Shown: piece after piece, positions 17,877 through 27,100 of the stretch | Position numbering within the stretch: the first letter of the stretch is position 1 | Layout of the letters: every line of letters starts with the position of its first letter | Source of the DNA: Stenotrophomonas maltophilia | Lineage (GTDB): Bacteria > Pseudomonadota > Gammaproteobacteria > Xanthomonadales > Xanthomonadaceae | Length of the DNA stretch: 64,000 nucleotides | Assembly (NCBI GenBank): GCA_002364755.1 | Contig: DEZI01000003.1 | Coordinates: forward strand, 66,852-130,851 | Direction: 5' to 3' | Notes under the pieces: model-generated | Database searches by the model: none | Seen by the model: only the letters and a program-made list of their open reading frames with translations | What the model was told of the DNA's origin: nothing | Program-made: the position numbers and the translations under genes

Positions 17877-18772
17877 CTCACCGGCACCGGAACATTGCAC
17901 AGGTCGATGTGCCCGGCCGGGCGCTTGTAGAAATCATCCACGCGGTTGCGCCGCGCTTCCACCGTATCGGCGAAGGTCTTCGAATCGGTGCGCAGCACCT
18001 GGATCGGCGTGCGCTCGGCGGCCGGCACGTCGCTGGCGCGGCGGATCGAGACGATCGGCGTTCGCAGCTTCGGGTCTTCATAGAAACCCATCGGCGCCGG
18101 CCCGCGCGGAATCGCGCTGAGCAGCTCCATGCCCTTCAACACGCGGCCGACCACGGTGATGTTGCGGTCCAGCTGGCGCGGCGATTGCCCGGTCACCACG
18201 TACAGTTCGGCGCCGATGCTGCTGTCTTCCTCGTTGCTGCGGCCGGCACCGAGCATGCCGTAGCAGTGCGCCAGCCAGGCCTTGCCGGCCTGCGGATCCT
18301 GGCCCACCGGGAAGCCATCGACGAACCCGGTCTGCGCCGCCCAGCCATCGCGGTCGGGCAGCACGCTCACCTTCAGGCCGGTGCTGGGCCGTTCGAACTC
18401 GGCCGGCAGCTTGCGCGCGGCACTGCCGAACGGCTTGGCCTTGGCCGCGTCATCGGCGTCGGCATCGCCGAACTGCACCACGAAGTTGTCCTGCGACCGG
18501 TAGATGCTGGTGCCGTCCCAGAAGTGCTCGTGGGCCAAGGTCTGGATGTTGGCGACATGGCGCGGGGCGAACTGCGGCGCCAGCTCGATGATCACCCGTC
18601 CGGCCGGCAGGTCCATGTACAGCAGGTTGGCCGGGTCCGGCGTGCGCCAGTCGCTTGCGGCCGACACATCGAGGATCTGCTGCGGGCTGCGGTACGGCGT
18701 GGCGGCGCTGGCCAGCGCGGGCAGCAGGCAGGCGAGGGCAAGGGCGGTCAGGGCGAGACGGCGGTGCGACAT
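17873..18772 (-). CDS. Exported cyclophilin-type peptidyl-prolyl isomerase
   Basis: A 299-residue secreted protein with a signal peptide (about 1-23, ending ASA) and a cyclophilin fold: PAGRVIIELAPQFAPRHVAN, HFWDGTSIYRSQDNFVVQFGD and the closing NITVVGRVLKGMELLSAIPRG. It is expected to help fold proteins in the periplasm. The cyclophilin domain carries insertions compared with PpiA, and the expected active-site Arg (YR) is present. The stop TAG lies inside the SMAG repeat, so the last residues PVPVR have been set by that element. Confidence 0.85.
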   Translation of the reverse strand: MSHRRLALTALALACLLPALASAATPYRSPQQILDVSAASDWRTPDPANLLYMDLPAGRVIIELAPQFAPRHVANIQTLAHEHFWDGTSIYRSQDNFVVQFGDADADDAAKAKPFGSAARKLPAEFERPSTGLKVSVLPDRDGWAAQTGFVDGFPVGQDPQAGKAWLAHCYGMLGAGRSNEEDSSIGAELYVVTGQSPRQLDRNITVVGRVLKGMELLSAIPRGPAPMGFYEDPKLRTPIVSIRRASDVPAAERTPIQVLRTDSKTFADTVEARRNRVDDFYKRPAGHIDLCNVPVPVR

Positions 18773-18878
18773 GGAATCCCCGGAACATGAACGAGGCTTC
18801 GATTCTGCGTGACAGACTCTCCCACGCCAACCTGTAGGGTGACTAACGACACATTCGCTATACCGGACTTCGCACTAC

Positions 18879-18892
18879 TGTTGACTCCAACA
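18879..18892. promoter_or_regulatory. Candidate PadR operator
   Basis: TGTTG-ACTC-CAACA is a perfect inverted repeat 17 bases before the PadR start codon; flanking CACTAC and TAGTG extend it with one bulge. A TATACC hexamer (18859-18864) just upstream could be the -10 box. The symmetry and position suit autorepression by the PadR protein. Confidence 0.45.
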
Positions 18893-18908
18893 TAGTGGAG
18901 GGCCGGTC

Positions 18909-19274
18909 ATGAGCGAGGACGACGTCCACCTGAAGAAGTTCCAGAAGGAGCTCAGCGCCGGAACGGTGTCGCTGGCCCTGCTGGCGGTGCTGGCCCGGGC
19001 GGGCGAGCCGCTGTACGGGTACCTCATCGCCAAGGAGCTGGAGCGCGTGGGTGAGGGCGTGCTGAGTGGCAAGCAGAGCGCGCTGTACCCGGTGCTGCGC
19101 AACCTGGAGGGCGCCGGCCTGCTGAAGAGCCATGTCGAGCCGTCCAGCAGCGGGCCACCGCGCCGCTACTACCGCATCAATGAACGTGGCCACGAAGTGC
19201 TGGCGCAGTGGCGCCAGGCCTGGCAGGCCACCCGCGATTCCGTCGATTCCGTGTTGGAGGGGGTACCGCAATGA
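18909..19274 (+). CDS. PadR-family transcriptional regulator
   Basis: A 121-residue winged-helix repressor: LLAVLARAGEPLYGYLIAKEL, then the wing region KSHVEPSSSGPPRRYYRINERG, then a C-terminal dimer helix. It is preceded by GGAGGG. Its TGA overlaps the ATG of the next gene (ATGA), so the two are co-translated. PadR regulators paired with HAAS-domain membrane proteins are a recurring bacterial arrangement, usually for envelope stress or transporter control. Confidence 0.9.
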   Translation: MSEDDVHLKKFQKELSAGTVSLALLAVLARAGEPLYGYLIAKELERVGEGVLSGKQSALYPVLRNLEGAGLLKSHVEPSSSGPPRRYYRINERGHEVLAQWRQAWQATRDSVDSVLEGVPQ

Positions 19275-20248
19275 ACGAGCAGAACCTGGCAGGCAGTGGC
19301 CTGCCCACCACGATCGCGCAGTACCTGGCACAGCTGCGCGCCGCGCTGCAGGGCGCCGACGCGGCGATGGTGCAGGACGCCCTGTACGACGCCGAGGAAT
19401 ACCTGCGTTCCGAACTGGCCGCGCAGCCGGGCCGCAGCGAGGCCGAGGTGATCGCCGATGTCGCCAGCAGCTATGGCGCGCCGGAGGAAGTGGCCGAGAT
19501 CTATCGCGAAACCGAGGTGACCGTGAACCGCGCGCTGCGCACGCCGCGTGCCGACACCCGCCCGGTGCTGCGCGCCGCCGCCGAAGCCAGCGGCGTGGCA
19601 CCGGCCGCGCCGACACCCGCACCGGTGCAGCGTTCGCTGGCGGCACGCTTCTTCGGCGTGGTGATGGATCCGCACACCTACGGCGCACTGTTCTACATGC
19701 TGCTGTCGCTGGCCACGGGCACCTTCTTCTTCACCTGGGTGGTGACCGGACTGTCGCTGTCGCTGGGCCTGATGATCCTGATCATCGGCATTCCGCTGAC
19801 GGTGCTGTTCTTCGGTTCGGTGCGCGGGCTGGCGCTGCTGGAAGGGCGGCTGGTGGAAGCGCTGCTGGGCGAGCGCATGCCGCGCCGGCCGCAGTACACC
19901 GACCGCAGCCGCACGTGGCTGCAGCGCATCGGCGACATGTTCACTGACGGCCGCACCTGGCTGACGCTGCTGTATTTCCTGCTGATGCTGCCGCTGGGCA
20001 TCGTCTACTTCACCATCGCGGTCACCCTGCTGGCGGTGTCGCTGGCCTTCATCTGGTCGCCGGTGGCGGCGCTGTTCGACTCGACCGCGCCGAGCATCTA
20101 CATCGATGGCACCAACGTGCTGCCGCTGGCGTTCACCCCGGTGCTGGCGGTGGTGGGCGCGCTGCTGCTGCTGGTGACGATGCACCTGGCCCGTGGCATC
20201 GGCAAGCTGCATGGTCTGCTGGCCAAGAACCTGCTGGTGCGGCTGTAA
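19271..20248 (+). CDS. HAAS (DUF1700) domain membrane protein
   Basis: A 325-residue protein with an N-terminal helical HAAS-type domain (about 14-95, with VIADVASSYGAPEEVAEIY), a Pro/Ala-rich linker and four or more membrane helices after about residue 135. HAAS domains act as signalling partners of PadR-type regulators, and the gene overlaps padR by 4 bases, so it probably reports membrane state to PadR or is its target. ATG 19271 is chosen because of this overlap and the family N terminus. Confidence 0.75.
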   Translation: MNEQNLAGSGLPTTIAQYLAQLRAALQGADAAMVQDALYDAEEYLRSELAAQPGRSEAEVIADVASSYGAPEEVAEIYRETEVTVNRALRTPRADTRPVLRAAAEASGVAPAAPTPAPVQRSLAARFFGVVMDPHTYGALFYMLLSLATGTFFFTWVVTGLSLSLGLMILIIGIPLTVLFFGSVRGLALLEGRLVEALLGERMPRRPQYTDRSRTWLQRIGDMFTDGRTWLTLLYFLLMLPLGIVYFTIAVTLLAVSLAFIWSPVAALFDSTAPSIYIDGTNVLPLAFTPVLAVVGALLLLVTMHLARGIGKLHGLLAKNLLVRL

Positions 20249-20255
20249 GCGGTCA

Positions 20256-20348
20256 GGGGTCGGATCCCTGTTCGCAGAACAGGGCTCTGACCCCGAATCC
20301 CATCATGCTGGGGTCAGAGCCCTTTCCATTGGAAAGGGATCCGACCCC
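20256..20348. repeat. 39-bp palindrome family, copies 3 and 4
   Basis: Copy 3 (20256-20294) has arms GGGGTCGGATCCC/GGGCTCTGACCCC with tip TGTTC-GCA-GAACA. Copy 4 (20310-20348) has arms GGGGTCAGAGCCC/GGGATCCGACCCC with tip TTTCC-ATT-GGAAA. They are 15 bases apart in opposite orientation, between the convergent HAAS and PHA depolymerase genes. Confidence 0.8.
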
Positions 20349-20357
20349 TGCCGGGAA

Positions 20358-21665
20358 TCAGCCCGCCTTGCGCCGCAACGGGGTGACGTTGCTCTTCTTC
20401 TTCGTGGCCTTGGCGGCCGGTGCTTCGGCATGGGCGGCGAAGAAATCGCGCACCTTCGGGTACACCACTTCGCGCCAGCGGCGGCCGCTGAAGATGCCGT
20501 AGTGGCCGGCGCCTTCGACGATGAAGTGCTCGCGGCGGTCGGCCGCGATGCCGGTGCACAGCGCCTGCGCCGCTTCGGTCTGGCCGAGGCCGGCGATGTC
20601 ATCCAGCTCGCCTTCGATGCTCAGCAGGGCGGTATCGCGGATGGCCGACGGGTCGACCTTCTCGCCGTTGACGACCCACTCGCCACGCGGCAGCAGGAAG
20701 TCCTGGAACACCACCGAAATGGTATCCAGATAGTACTTGGCCGGCATGTCCAGCACGGCGTTGTACTCGTCATAGAAATTGCGGTGCGCGTCGGCGTCTT
20801 CCAGATCGCCCTTGACCAGGTCGGTGTAGAAATCCCAGTGCGAACTGAAGTGGCGGCTGGGGTTCATCGACAGGAAGCCTGCGTGCTGCAGGAAGCCCGG
20901 ATACACGCGGCGGCCGGCGCCGGGGTAGCTGGCCGGCACGGTGTGGATGACGTTGTTCTCGAACCACGACAGCGGGTTCTGCGTGGCCAGGTTGTTCACT
21001 GCAGTGGGGCTGCAGCGCGCATCGATCGGGCCACCCATCATCACCAGCGTGCGCGGGGTCGGCTCGCCACGGCTGGCCATCAGCGAAACCGCGGCCAGCA
21101 CCGGCACGGTCGGCTGGCACACGCTCACCACGTGCAGGCGCTCGACGCCGAGGTGGCGGATGAATTCCTGGATGTAGGCGATGTAATCGTCCAGGCCGAA
21201 CTCACCTTCGCTGGCCGGCACCATGCGCGCGTCCACCCAGTCGGTCACGTACACGCGATGGTCGCGCAGCAGCGTGCGCACGGTATCGCGCAGCAGCGTG
21301 GCGTGGTGGCCCGACAGCGGCGCCACCACCAGCACGAACGGCTGGTTCAGCATGGTGTGCAGCTGATCGGCTTCGTTGCTGTGGCGCTTGAAGCGCAGCA
21401 GCTTGCAGAACGGCTTGCTCACTTCCTCGTGCACGACGATCGGCACGCGCTCGCCTTCGACCTCGATTTCGTTGATGCCCCATTCGGGCTTCTCGTAATC
21501 CTTGCCGATGCGATGGAAGAGCTCATTGACCGCCGCCAGGCGATCAGCGCCCGGCATCTGCGACCACCAGTGGCCCTGGTTGGCGAAGAATCTGGCGTTG
21601 GCCTGGGCCTGGTGCACCCAGGGGGCGAGCAGGTTGCGGGTCAGTTCGTGTAGTTGATAGAGCAT
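20358..21665 (-). CDS. phaZ: Intracellular polyhydroxyalkanoate depolymerase family protein
   Basis: A 435-residue cytoplasmic alpha/beta hydrolase of the intracellular PHA depolymerase family: MLYQLHELTR at the start, VTDWVDARMVP in the middle, and a Cys nucleophile in VVSVCQPTVP in place of the usual Ser. Asp and His of the triad are likely in EGELDDIAG and EGAGHYGIFSG. The C terminus is an Ala/Lys-rich tail (AKATKKKSN). It would break down stored short-chain polyester. No phaC or phasin gene lies in the window, so whether this strain makes PHA cannot be judged here. Confidence 0.82.
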   Translation of the reverse strand: MLYQLHELTRNLLAPWVHQAQANARFFANQGHWWSQMPGADRLAAVNELFHRIGKDYEKPEWGINEIEVEGERVPIVVHEEVSKPFCKLLRFKRHSNEADQLHTMLNQPFVLVVAPLSGHHATLLRDTVRTLLRDHRVYVTDWVDARMVPASEGEFGLDDYIAYIQEFIRHLGVERLHVVSVCQPTVPVLAAVSLMASRGEPTPRTLVMMGGPIDARCSPTAVNNLATQNPLSWFENNVIHTVPASYPGAGRRVYPGFLQHAGFLSMNPSRHFSSHWDFYTDLVKGDLEDADAHRNFYDEYNAVLDMPAKYYLDTISVVFQDFLLPRGEWVVNGEKVDPSAIRDTALLSIEGELDDIAGLGQTEAAQALCTGIAADRREHFIVEGAGHYGIFSGRRWREVVYPKVRDFFAAHAEAPAAKATKKKSNVTPLRRKAG

Positions 21666-21758
21666 GACGACCGAATATGTATGGTCATATGTTGCCGCGC
21701 AGCATATCCCATCCGGGTGTCCCGCAGGTTAAGTGGGGCAAAAATAATGAATCCGGAT

Positions 21759-22349
21759 TCACACCTTTTCCAGTGCGGCGGCCTCGTCGGCCAGGCCGGG
21801 ACCCAGCCACAGGTGTGAACCGATGGCCTGCAGGCCCTGGCGGCCCAACTCGCGGCGGTACCAGCGCGCCGGCCGGGGCTGGAAGCCCTCGTGATCGCCA
21901 TCGAACTCGTCCTCGGCGGCAAAGGTCTCCAGGAAGGCCACGCCGCCGGTCAGCTCGGCCACGCCGGCCAGGCCGGCACGCAGCTCGCGGTCGGGCACGT
22001 AGTGCATCACGTCCGAACACACCAGCAGGTCGACCGGGGCGCAGGGCCGCAGCCAGGCGAAGTCGCCGAAGCTGGCCATGTGCAGGTTGCGGGTACGTCC
22101 GTAACGGCGCACAGCGTACTCGCTGCTGTCGAAGCCAAGGTATTGGACCTTCGGACGCAGCTTCAGCAGTGGCGCGCGCCAGGCGCCTTCGCCGCAGCCG
22201 ATGTCGAGCACGCTGCGCACCGGCCGCTCCAGGTAGTACTCGGCGGTGGCCACGGCCAGGGCGACCTTGCGCGCCAGGCGCGCGCTGCCGCCGATGTCGG
22301 CACGGCGGTACCAGCGTTGGAAATAGGCGGCGTCGTAGGTCTTGTCCAT
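21759..22349 (-). CDS. Class I SAM-dependent methyltransferase
   Basis: A 196-residue cytosolic methyltransferase with motif I VLDIGCGEGAWRAPL, the acidic end of strand 2 in YLGFDSSEYAV and motif IV LLVCSDVMHYV. The start is ATG 22349 (MDKTYDAAYFQRWY); the frame continues upstream but without conserved residues. The substrate is unknown; the short, compact domain without an insertion suggests a small-molecule substrate. Confidence 0.82.
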   Translation of the reverse strand: MDKTYDAAYFQRWYRRADIGGSARLARKVALAVATAEYYLERPVRSVLDIGCGEGAWRAPLLKLRPKVQYLGFDSSEYAVRRYGRTRNLHMASFGDFAWLRPCAPVDLLVCSDVMHYVPDRELRAGLAGVAELTGGVAFLETFAAEDEFDGDHEGFQPRPARWYRRELGRQGLQAIGSHLWLGPGLADEAAALEKV

Positions 22350-22424
22350 GGCGCAGGGCACGTAGAGGGTGAAAACGGCGCCTATCGTACGGCGTCGCGG
22401 CCGTGGTGCGTCGATTGGCCGCGG

Positions 22425-22447
22425 CATCCACCCATGGGGTGGCTCTA
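22425..22447 (-). repeat. SMAG palindrome
   Basis: On the minus strand, GTAG + AGCCACCCCATGGGTGG. It lies between the divergent methyltransferase and hemJ genes, 46 bases before the hemJ start. Confidence 0.7.
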
Positions 22448-22492
22448 CTGCGACAATGGGCGCCCATTCACGCCAGCCGTTGGAGCGAGCGC

Positions 22493-22948
22493 ATGCAGAG
22501 CTATTACTGGGTCAAGACCTTCCACATCGTGTTCGTGGTGGCCTGGATGGCAACCGTGTTCTACCTGCCGCGCATCCTGGTGAACCTGGCCGAGACCGCG
22601 GGCCAGCCAGCGGTGGGCGAGCGCCTGCAGCTGATGGGCCTGCGCCTGTACCGCTTCGGCCATTCGATGTTCGGGCTGGCCTTCGTGCTTGGCCTGGTGC
22701 TGTGGCTGGGCTACAAGGTCATCCCCGCTTTCCCGACCATGGTCGCGCCCGCTGGCGCCGGCTGGCTGCACGCCAAGCTCGGTCTGGTGGTGATGCTGCT
22801 GGTGTATTTCATCTGGACCGGGCGCCTGCTGAAGGGTGTGGCCAAGGGCCGCGCGCTGCCGTCCTCGCGCGCACTGCGCTGGATCAACGAGATCCCGCTG
22901 CTGGCCTTCATTCCGATTGTCTGGCTGGTGCTGGCCAAGCCGTTCTGA
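22493..22948 (+). CDS. hemJ: HemJ/CopD-family protoporphyrinogen oxidase
   Basis: A 151-residue four-helix membrane protein. The start YYWVKTFHIVFVVAWMATVF carries the conserved His and Trp of HemJ, and LRLYRFGHSMFG and WLHAKLGLV match later family blocks. HemJ oxidises protoporphyrinogen IX to protoporphyrin IX in heme synthesis in bacteria lacking HemG/HemY. ATG 22493 has GGAGCGAG upstream. The transcript is closed by the bidirectional terminator at 22976. Members of the wider CopD family have other roles, so the call rests on length and the N-terminal motif. Confidence 0.8.
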   Translation: MQSYYWVKTFHIVFVVAWMATVFYLPRILVNLAETAGQPAVGERLQLMGLRLYRFGHSMFGLAFVLGLVLWLGYKVIPAFPTMVAPAGAGWLHAKLGLVVMLLVYFIWTGRLLKGVAKGRALPSSRALRWINEIPLLAFIPIVWLVLAKPF

Positions 22949-22975
22949 GGCGTGGATGCCGTCAACGCGCAAACG

Positions 22976-23005
22976 AAAAGAGCCGGGCATCCGCCCGGCT
23001 CTTTT
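22976..23005. terminator. Bidirectional rho-independent terminator
   Basis: AAAAGAGCCGGGC / GCCCGGCTCTTTT with a 4-base loop serves both hemJ (plus) and accA (minus). Confidence 0.9.
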
Positions 23006-23025
23006 GTTTCTGCGAGCACCTGCAT

Positions 23026-23050
23026 GTTGCCGGCCAGCGGCCGGCACTAC
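23026..23050 (-). repeat. SMAG palindrome
   Basis: On the minus strand, GTAG + TGCCGGCCGCTGGCCGGCA, 5 bases after the accA stop and before the shared terminator. Confidence 0.8.
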
Positions 23051-23055
23051 CGGGC

Positions 23056-24015
23056 TTATGCGGCTTCGTAGGTGCCGTAGCTGCGCAGGCGCGTGTAGCG
23101 CTGTTCGAGCAGCTGTTCGGTGGACAGCTTGTCCAGCGCTTCGAGCTCGTTCAGCAGCACGGCCTTCAGGCGCTTGCCCATCTGGGTCGGGTTGCGGTGG
23201 GCGCCACCGGTCGGCTCGCGCACGACCTTGTCGACCAGGCCCAGGCCCTTCAGGCGCGGGGCGGTCAGGCCCAACTGTTCGGCGGCGTCCTTGGCCTTGC
23301 CCGCGTCCTTCCACAGGATCGAGGCGCAGCCTTCCGGGGTGATGGTCGAGTACACCGCGTATTCCAGCATCACGGTGCGGTCGCCCACGCCCAGCGCCAG
23401 CGCGCCGCCGGAACCGCCTTCACCGATGACGGTGCAGATGATCGGCACCTTCAGCTCGGCCATTTCCATCAGGTTGCGGGCGATCGCTTCGGACTGGCCG
23501 CGCGATTCGGCGTCGATGCCCGGCCAGGCGCCGGCGGTGTCGATCAGGGTCAGCACCGGCAGGCCGAAACGCTCGGCCATCTTCATCAGGCGCAGGGCCT
23601 TGCGGTAGCCCTCCGGCTTGGGCATGCCGAAGTTGCGCTTGATCTTTTCCTTGGTATCGCGGCCCTTCTGGTGGCCGATCACCATCACCGAACGGCCGTT
23701 GATGCGGGCCAGGCCACCCATGATGGCCTTGTCGTCGGCGAAGGCGCGGTCACCGGCCAGTTCCTGGAACTCATCGAAGATGATGCGCAGGTAATCGGCG
23801 GTGTATGGGCGCGACGGATGGCGGGCCAGCTGCAGCACCTGCCACGAGGTCAGGTTGCGGAAGATCTGCGCGGTGCGCAGGCGCAGCTTGTCCTGCAGGG
23901 CGTGAACCTCGGCCTCGACATTGACCGCCGGTCCGGCACTGGCGTTGCGCAGTTCCTGGATCTTGGCTTCCAGGTCGGCGATGGGTTGCTCGAAGTCGAG
24001 GTAGTTCGGATTCAT
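23056..24015 (-). CDS. accA: Acetyl-CoA carboxylase carboxyltransferase subunit alpha
   Basis: The 319-residue alpha subunit, which with AccD moves the carboxyl group from biotin to acetyl-CoA, the first step of fatty-acid synthesis. Landmarks are MNPNYLDFEQPIADLEAKI at the start, GHQKGRDTKEK, ARLIDTAGA-like TLIDTAGAWPG, and GEGGSGGALALG in the oxyanion region. Length equals that of the E. coli protein. It is transcribed with, or just after, dnaE (131 bases upstream); a TAGAAT hexamer (24049-24044, minus strand) may be its own -10 box. Confidence 0.97.
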   Translation of the reverse strand: MNPNYLDFEQPIADLEAKIQELRNASAGPAVNVEAEVHALQDKLRLRTAQIFRNLTSWQVLQLARHPSRPYTADYLRIIFDEFQELAGDRAFADDKAIMGGLARINGRSVMVIGHQKGRDTKEKIKRNFGMPKPEGYRKALRLMKMAERFGLPVLTLIDTAGAWPGIDAESRGQSEAIARNLMEMAELKVPIICTVIGEGGSGGALALGVGDRTVMLEYAVYSTITPEGCASILWKDAGKAKDAAEQLGLTAPRLKGLGLVDKVVREPTGGAHRNPTQMGKRLKAVLLNELEALDKLSTEQLLEQRYTRLRSYGTYEAA

Positions 24016-24146
24016 CGGAAGCCGTCGTGTAAAGAAGAGGGGAATTCTAGCCGAATGCGCAGCAATGGCCCGTACGCCTTCGTCTGGAAGGCGACGGTAC
24101 CCCAGCCGGGCAGGGGGCGCCAGTCAGACTGGGGCGGGGGCCAGCC

Positions 24147-27100
24147 TCAGTTGGCCCACGGCGGGCTGTAGCGCACTTTCAGCGTGCGCACGGCCGGGTC
24201 GGCGCGCAGCGCCTCCATCAGCTTGGAGTCGATGCGCACCGCGCTCTGCCCGGACACGTCGAGCATGCCGGCCACGCCGCCCTGCGGACCCTTCAGCAGC
24301 AAGTCCAGGCGCAGCGGCGTGCGCCCGGGGCGATGGCGGTCGAGCAGGGCATTGACGCGCTCCCAGACCGGGCGCTGCTGGCGCAGGTCCAGGCGCAGCG
24401 ACAGGCGCGTGGCGTAGTTGGCGCAGACCTCATCGAAGTCCCAGCACTGGCGGATGCGCAGCGCATAGCCACCGTTGAACTCATCCTCGCGCAGGCCGCC
24501 CTTGACCACCAGGATGCGGTCCTTGGTCATCAGGTGGCCGAACTCGGCCATGGCATCGGAGAACGCGCTGCACTCGACGCGGCCGCGGCCATCCTCGAGC
24601 TGGATGAAGATCTGGCTTTCGCCCTTGCGGCGCACGCCGACCACCTGGCCGGCCAGCACGGTCGGCACTTCCGGGCGCCAGCGCTTCTCGCCGCCGTTGC
24701 CACCGCCGCCACCGCTGTTGCTGGAACTCCAGATCTTCTCGACCGAGCCCAGGTCGTTGCCGACCAGATCGCGCACATCGTCGCGCCACGGGTCGAACGG
24801 ATGGCCGCTGAGGTAGAAGCCCAGCGTGTCGCGCTCGCCGTTCAGGCGCTGCAGCAGCGGCCATTCCTCGGCTTCGACCAGGTCCAGCTGGATGGTCACC
24901 GCGCTCGGGTCGGGGCCGCCGAACAGCGAGTTCTGGCCCGAGGCACGCTCGCGCGCCATCTGCTCGGTGGCCTTGATCACCTCCGGCAGCTGCAGCATCA
25001 GCGAGGCACGGTTATGGCCCAGCTCGTCCAGCGCGCCGCAGTTGATCATCGCTTCCAGCGTGCGCCGGTTGAGCTTGGCCGAACCGACGCGGGTGCAGAA
25101 GTCGAGCAGGTCCTTGTAGTCGCCGCCCTTCAGGCGCTCGTCCACCACCGCTTCGCAGGCACCCTGGCCGACGCCCTTGATCGCGCCCAGGCCGTACTGG
25201 ATGGTGTCCGGCGTGACGGCTTCGAACATGAAGGCAGAGTGGTTCACCTTCGGCGGCAGCACGGTCAGGCCCAGGTTGCGCACCTCGTCCAGGAAGCCGA
25301 CCACCTTTTCGGTATTGTCCAGGTCCGAGGACAGCGTGGCCGCCATGAACTCGGCCGGGTAATGGCGCTTGAGCCAGGCGGTCTGGTAGCTGACCAGCGC
25401 GTAGGCGGCGGCGTGCGACTTGTTGAAGCCGTAGCCGGCGAACTTCTCCATCAGGTCGAAGATCGCATCGGCCTTGGCTTCGTCGACGCCGTCCTTGGCC
25501 GCACCCTCGCGGAAGATCTCGCGGTGCTTGGCCATTTCGGCCGGTACCTTCTTGCCCATCGCACGGCGCAGCAGGTCGGCGCCGCCCAGCGAGTAGCCGC
25601 CGACGATCTGCGCCATCTGCATCACCTGCTCCTGGTACACCATGATGCCGTAGGTGTCTTTCAGGATCGCTTCGGTGCGCGGATCGGGATAGATGATCTC
25701 TTCCTGGCCGTGCTTACGCGCGTTGAAGGAAGGAATCAGGTCCATCGGGCCGGGTCGGTACAGCGACACCAGCGCGATGAGGTCTTCGAAGCGGTCGGGG
25801 CGCGCGTCCTTCAGCAGGCGGCGCATGCCCGAGGATTCGAACTGGAACACCGCACCGGTATTGCCGTTGGCGAAGATGTCCTTGTAGGTGGGCGCATCGT
25901 CCAGCGGGATCGCGGCGATATCCACCGGCGGGATGCCGGCGCGCTCGTGGCGCTTGTTGATCGCCTTTACCGCCCAATCGATGATCGTCAGCGTGCGCAG
26001 GCCGAGGAAGTCGAACTTCACCAGGCCGACTTCTTCCACGTCGTTCTTGTCGAACTGGGTGACCGGGTTCTTGCCCAGGCCGTTTTCATCGTGTTCGGCG
26101 TACAGCGGGCAGAACTCGCTCAGCGGCTCGGGCCCGATCACCACGCCACCGGCATGCTTGCCGGCGTTGCGGGTCAGGTCTTCCAGCTGCAGCGCCAGAT
26201 CGATCAGGTCGCGGACATCGTCCTCGCTCTCGTAGCGCTGGATCAGTTCGGCCGACGCCATTTCCGAGCTCGGGCCTTCCTTGCCCCTGCCCAGCGCATC
26301 CTTCAGGTGGATGCCGAGGATGTTCGGGATCAGCTTGGAAACGCCGTCCACCAGGCCGTACGGGAAGCCCAGCACGCGGCCGGAGTCACGCACCACCGCC
26401 TTGGCGGCCATGGTGCCGTAGGTGATGATCTGGCTGACGCGTTCGCGGCCGTACTTGCGCGCGACGTAGTCGATCACCTCGTCGCGGCGGTCCATGCAGA
26501 AGTCGATGTCGAAGTCGGGCATCGACACGCGTTCCGGGTTCAGGAAGCGCTCGAACAGCAGGTTGTACGGCAGCGGATCCAGATCGGTGATCTTCAGTGC
26601 CCACGCCACCAGCGAACCGGCACCCGAACCACGGCCCGGGCCGATCGGGATGCCCTGGTTCTTGCCCCACTGGATGAAGTCGGCAACGATCAGGAAGTAG
26701 CCCGGGAAGCCCATCTTGATGATGGTGTTGAGCTCGAACTCCAGGCGTTCGAAATACTCTTCGCGGGTCTTGCCCGGCGCCAGCGGGTTCTTCTGCAGGC
26801 GCTCTTCCAGACCATCGCGCGACATTTTCTGGATCCAGGTGTCCAGGGTTTCGTCGTCGGGCACCGGGTAGTTGGGCAGGAAGTAAGTGCCCAGCCGCAT
26901 CTCGATGTTGCAGCGCTCGGCCAGCGCCAGCGTGTTGTCGATCGCATCGGGGATGTCGGCGAACAGCGCGCACATCTCCTCGGCCGACTTCAGGTACTGC
27001 TGGTCGCTGTACTCGCGCGGGCGCTTGGGATCGTCAAGCACGCGGCCGGTGGAAATGCACACGCGTGCTTCGTGCGCGCTGAAATCGGTCGGCGCCAGAA

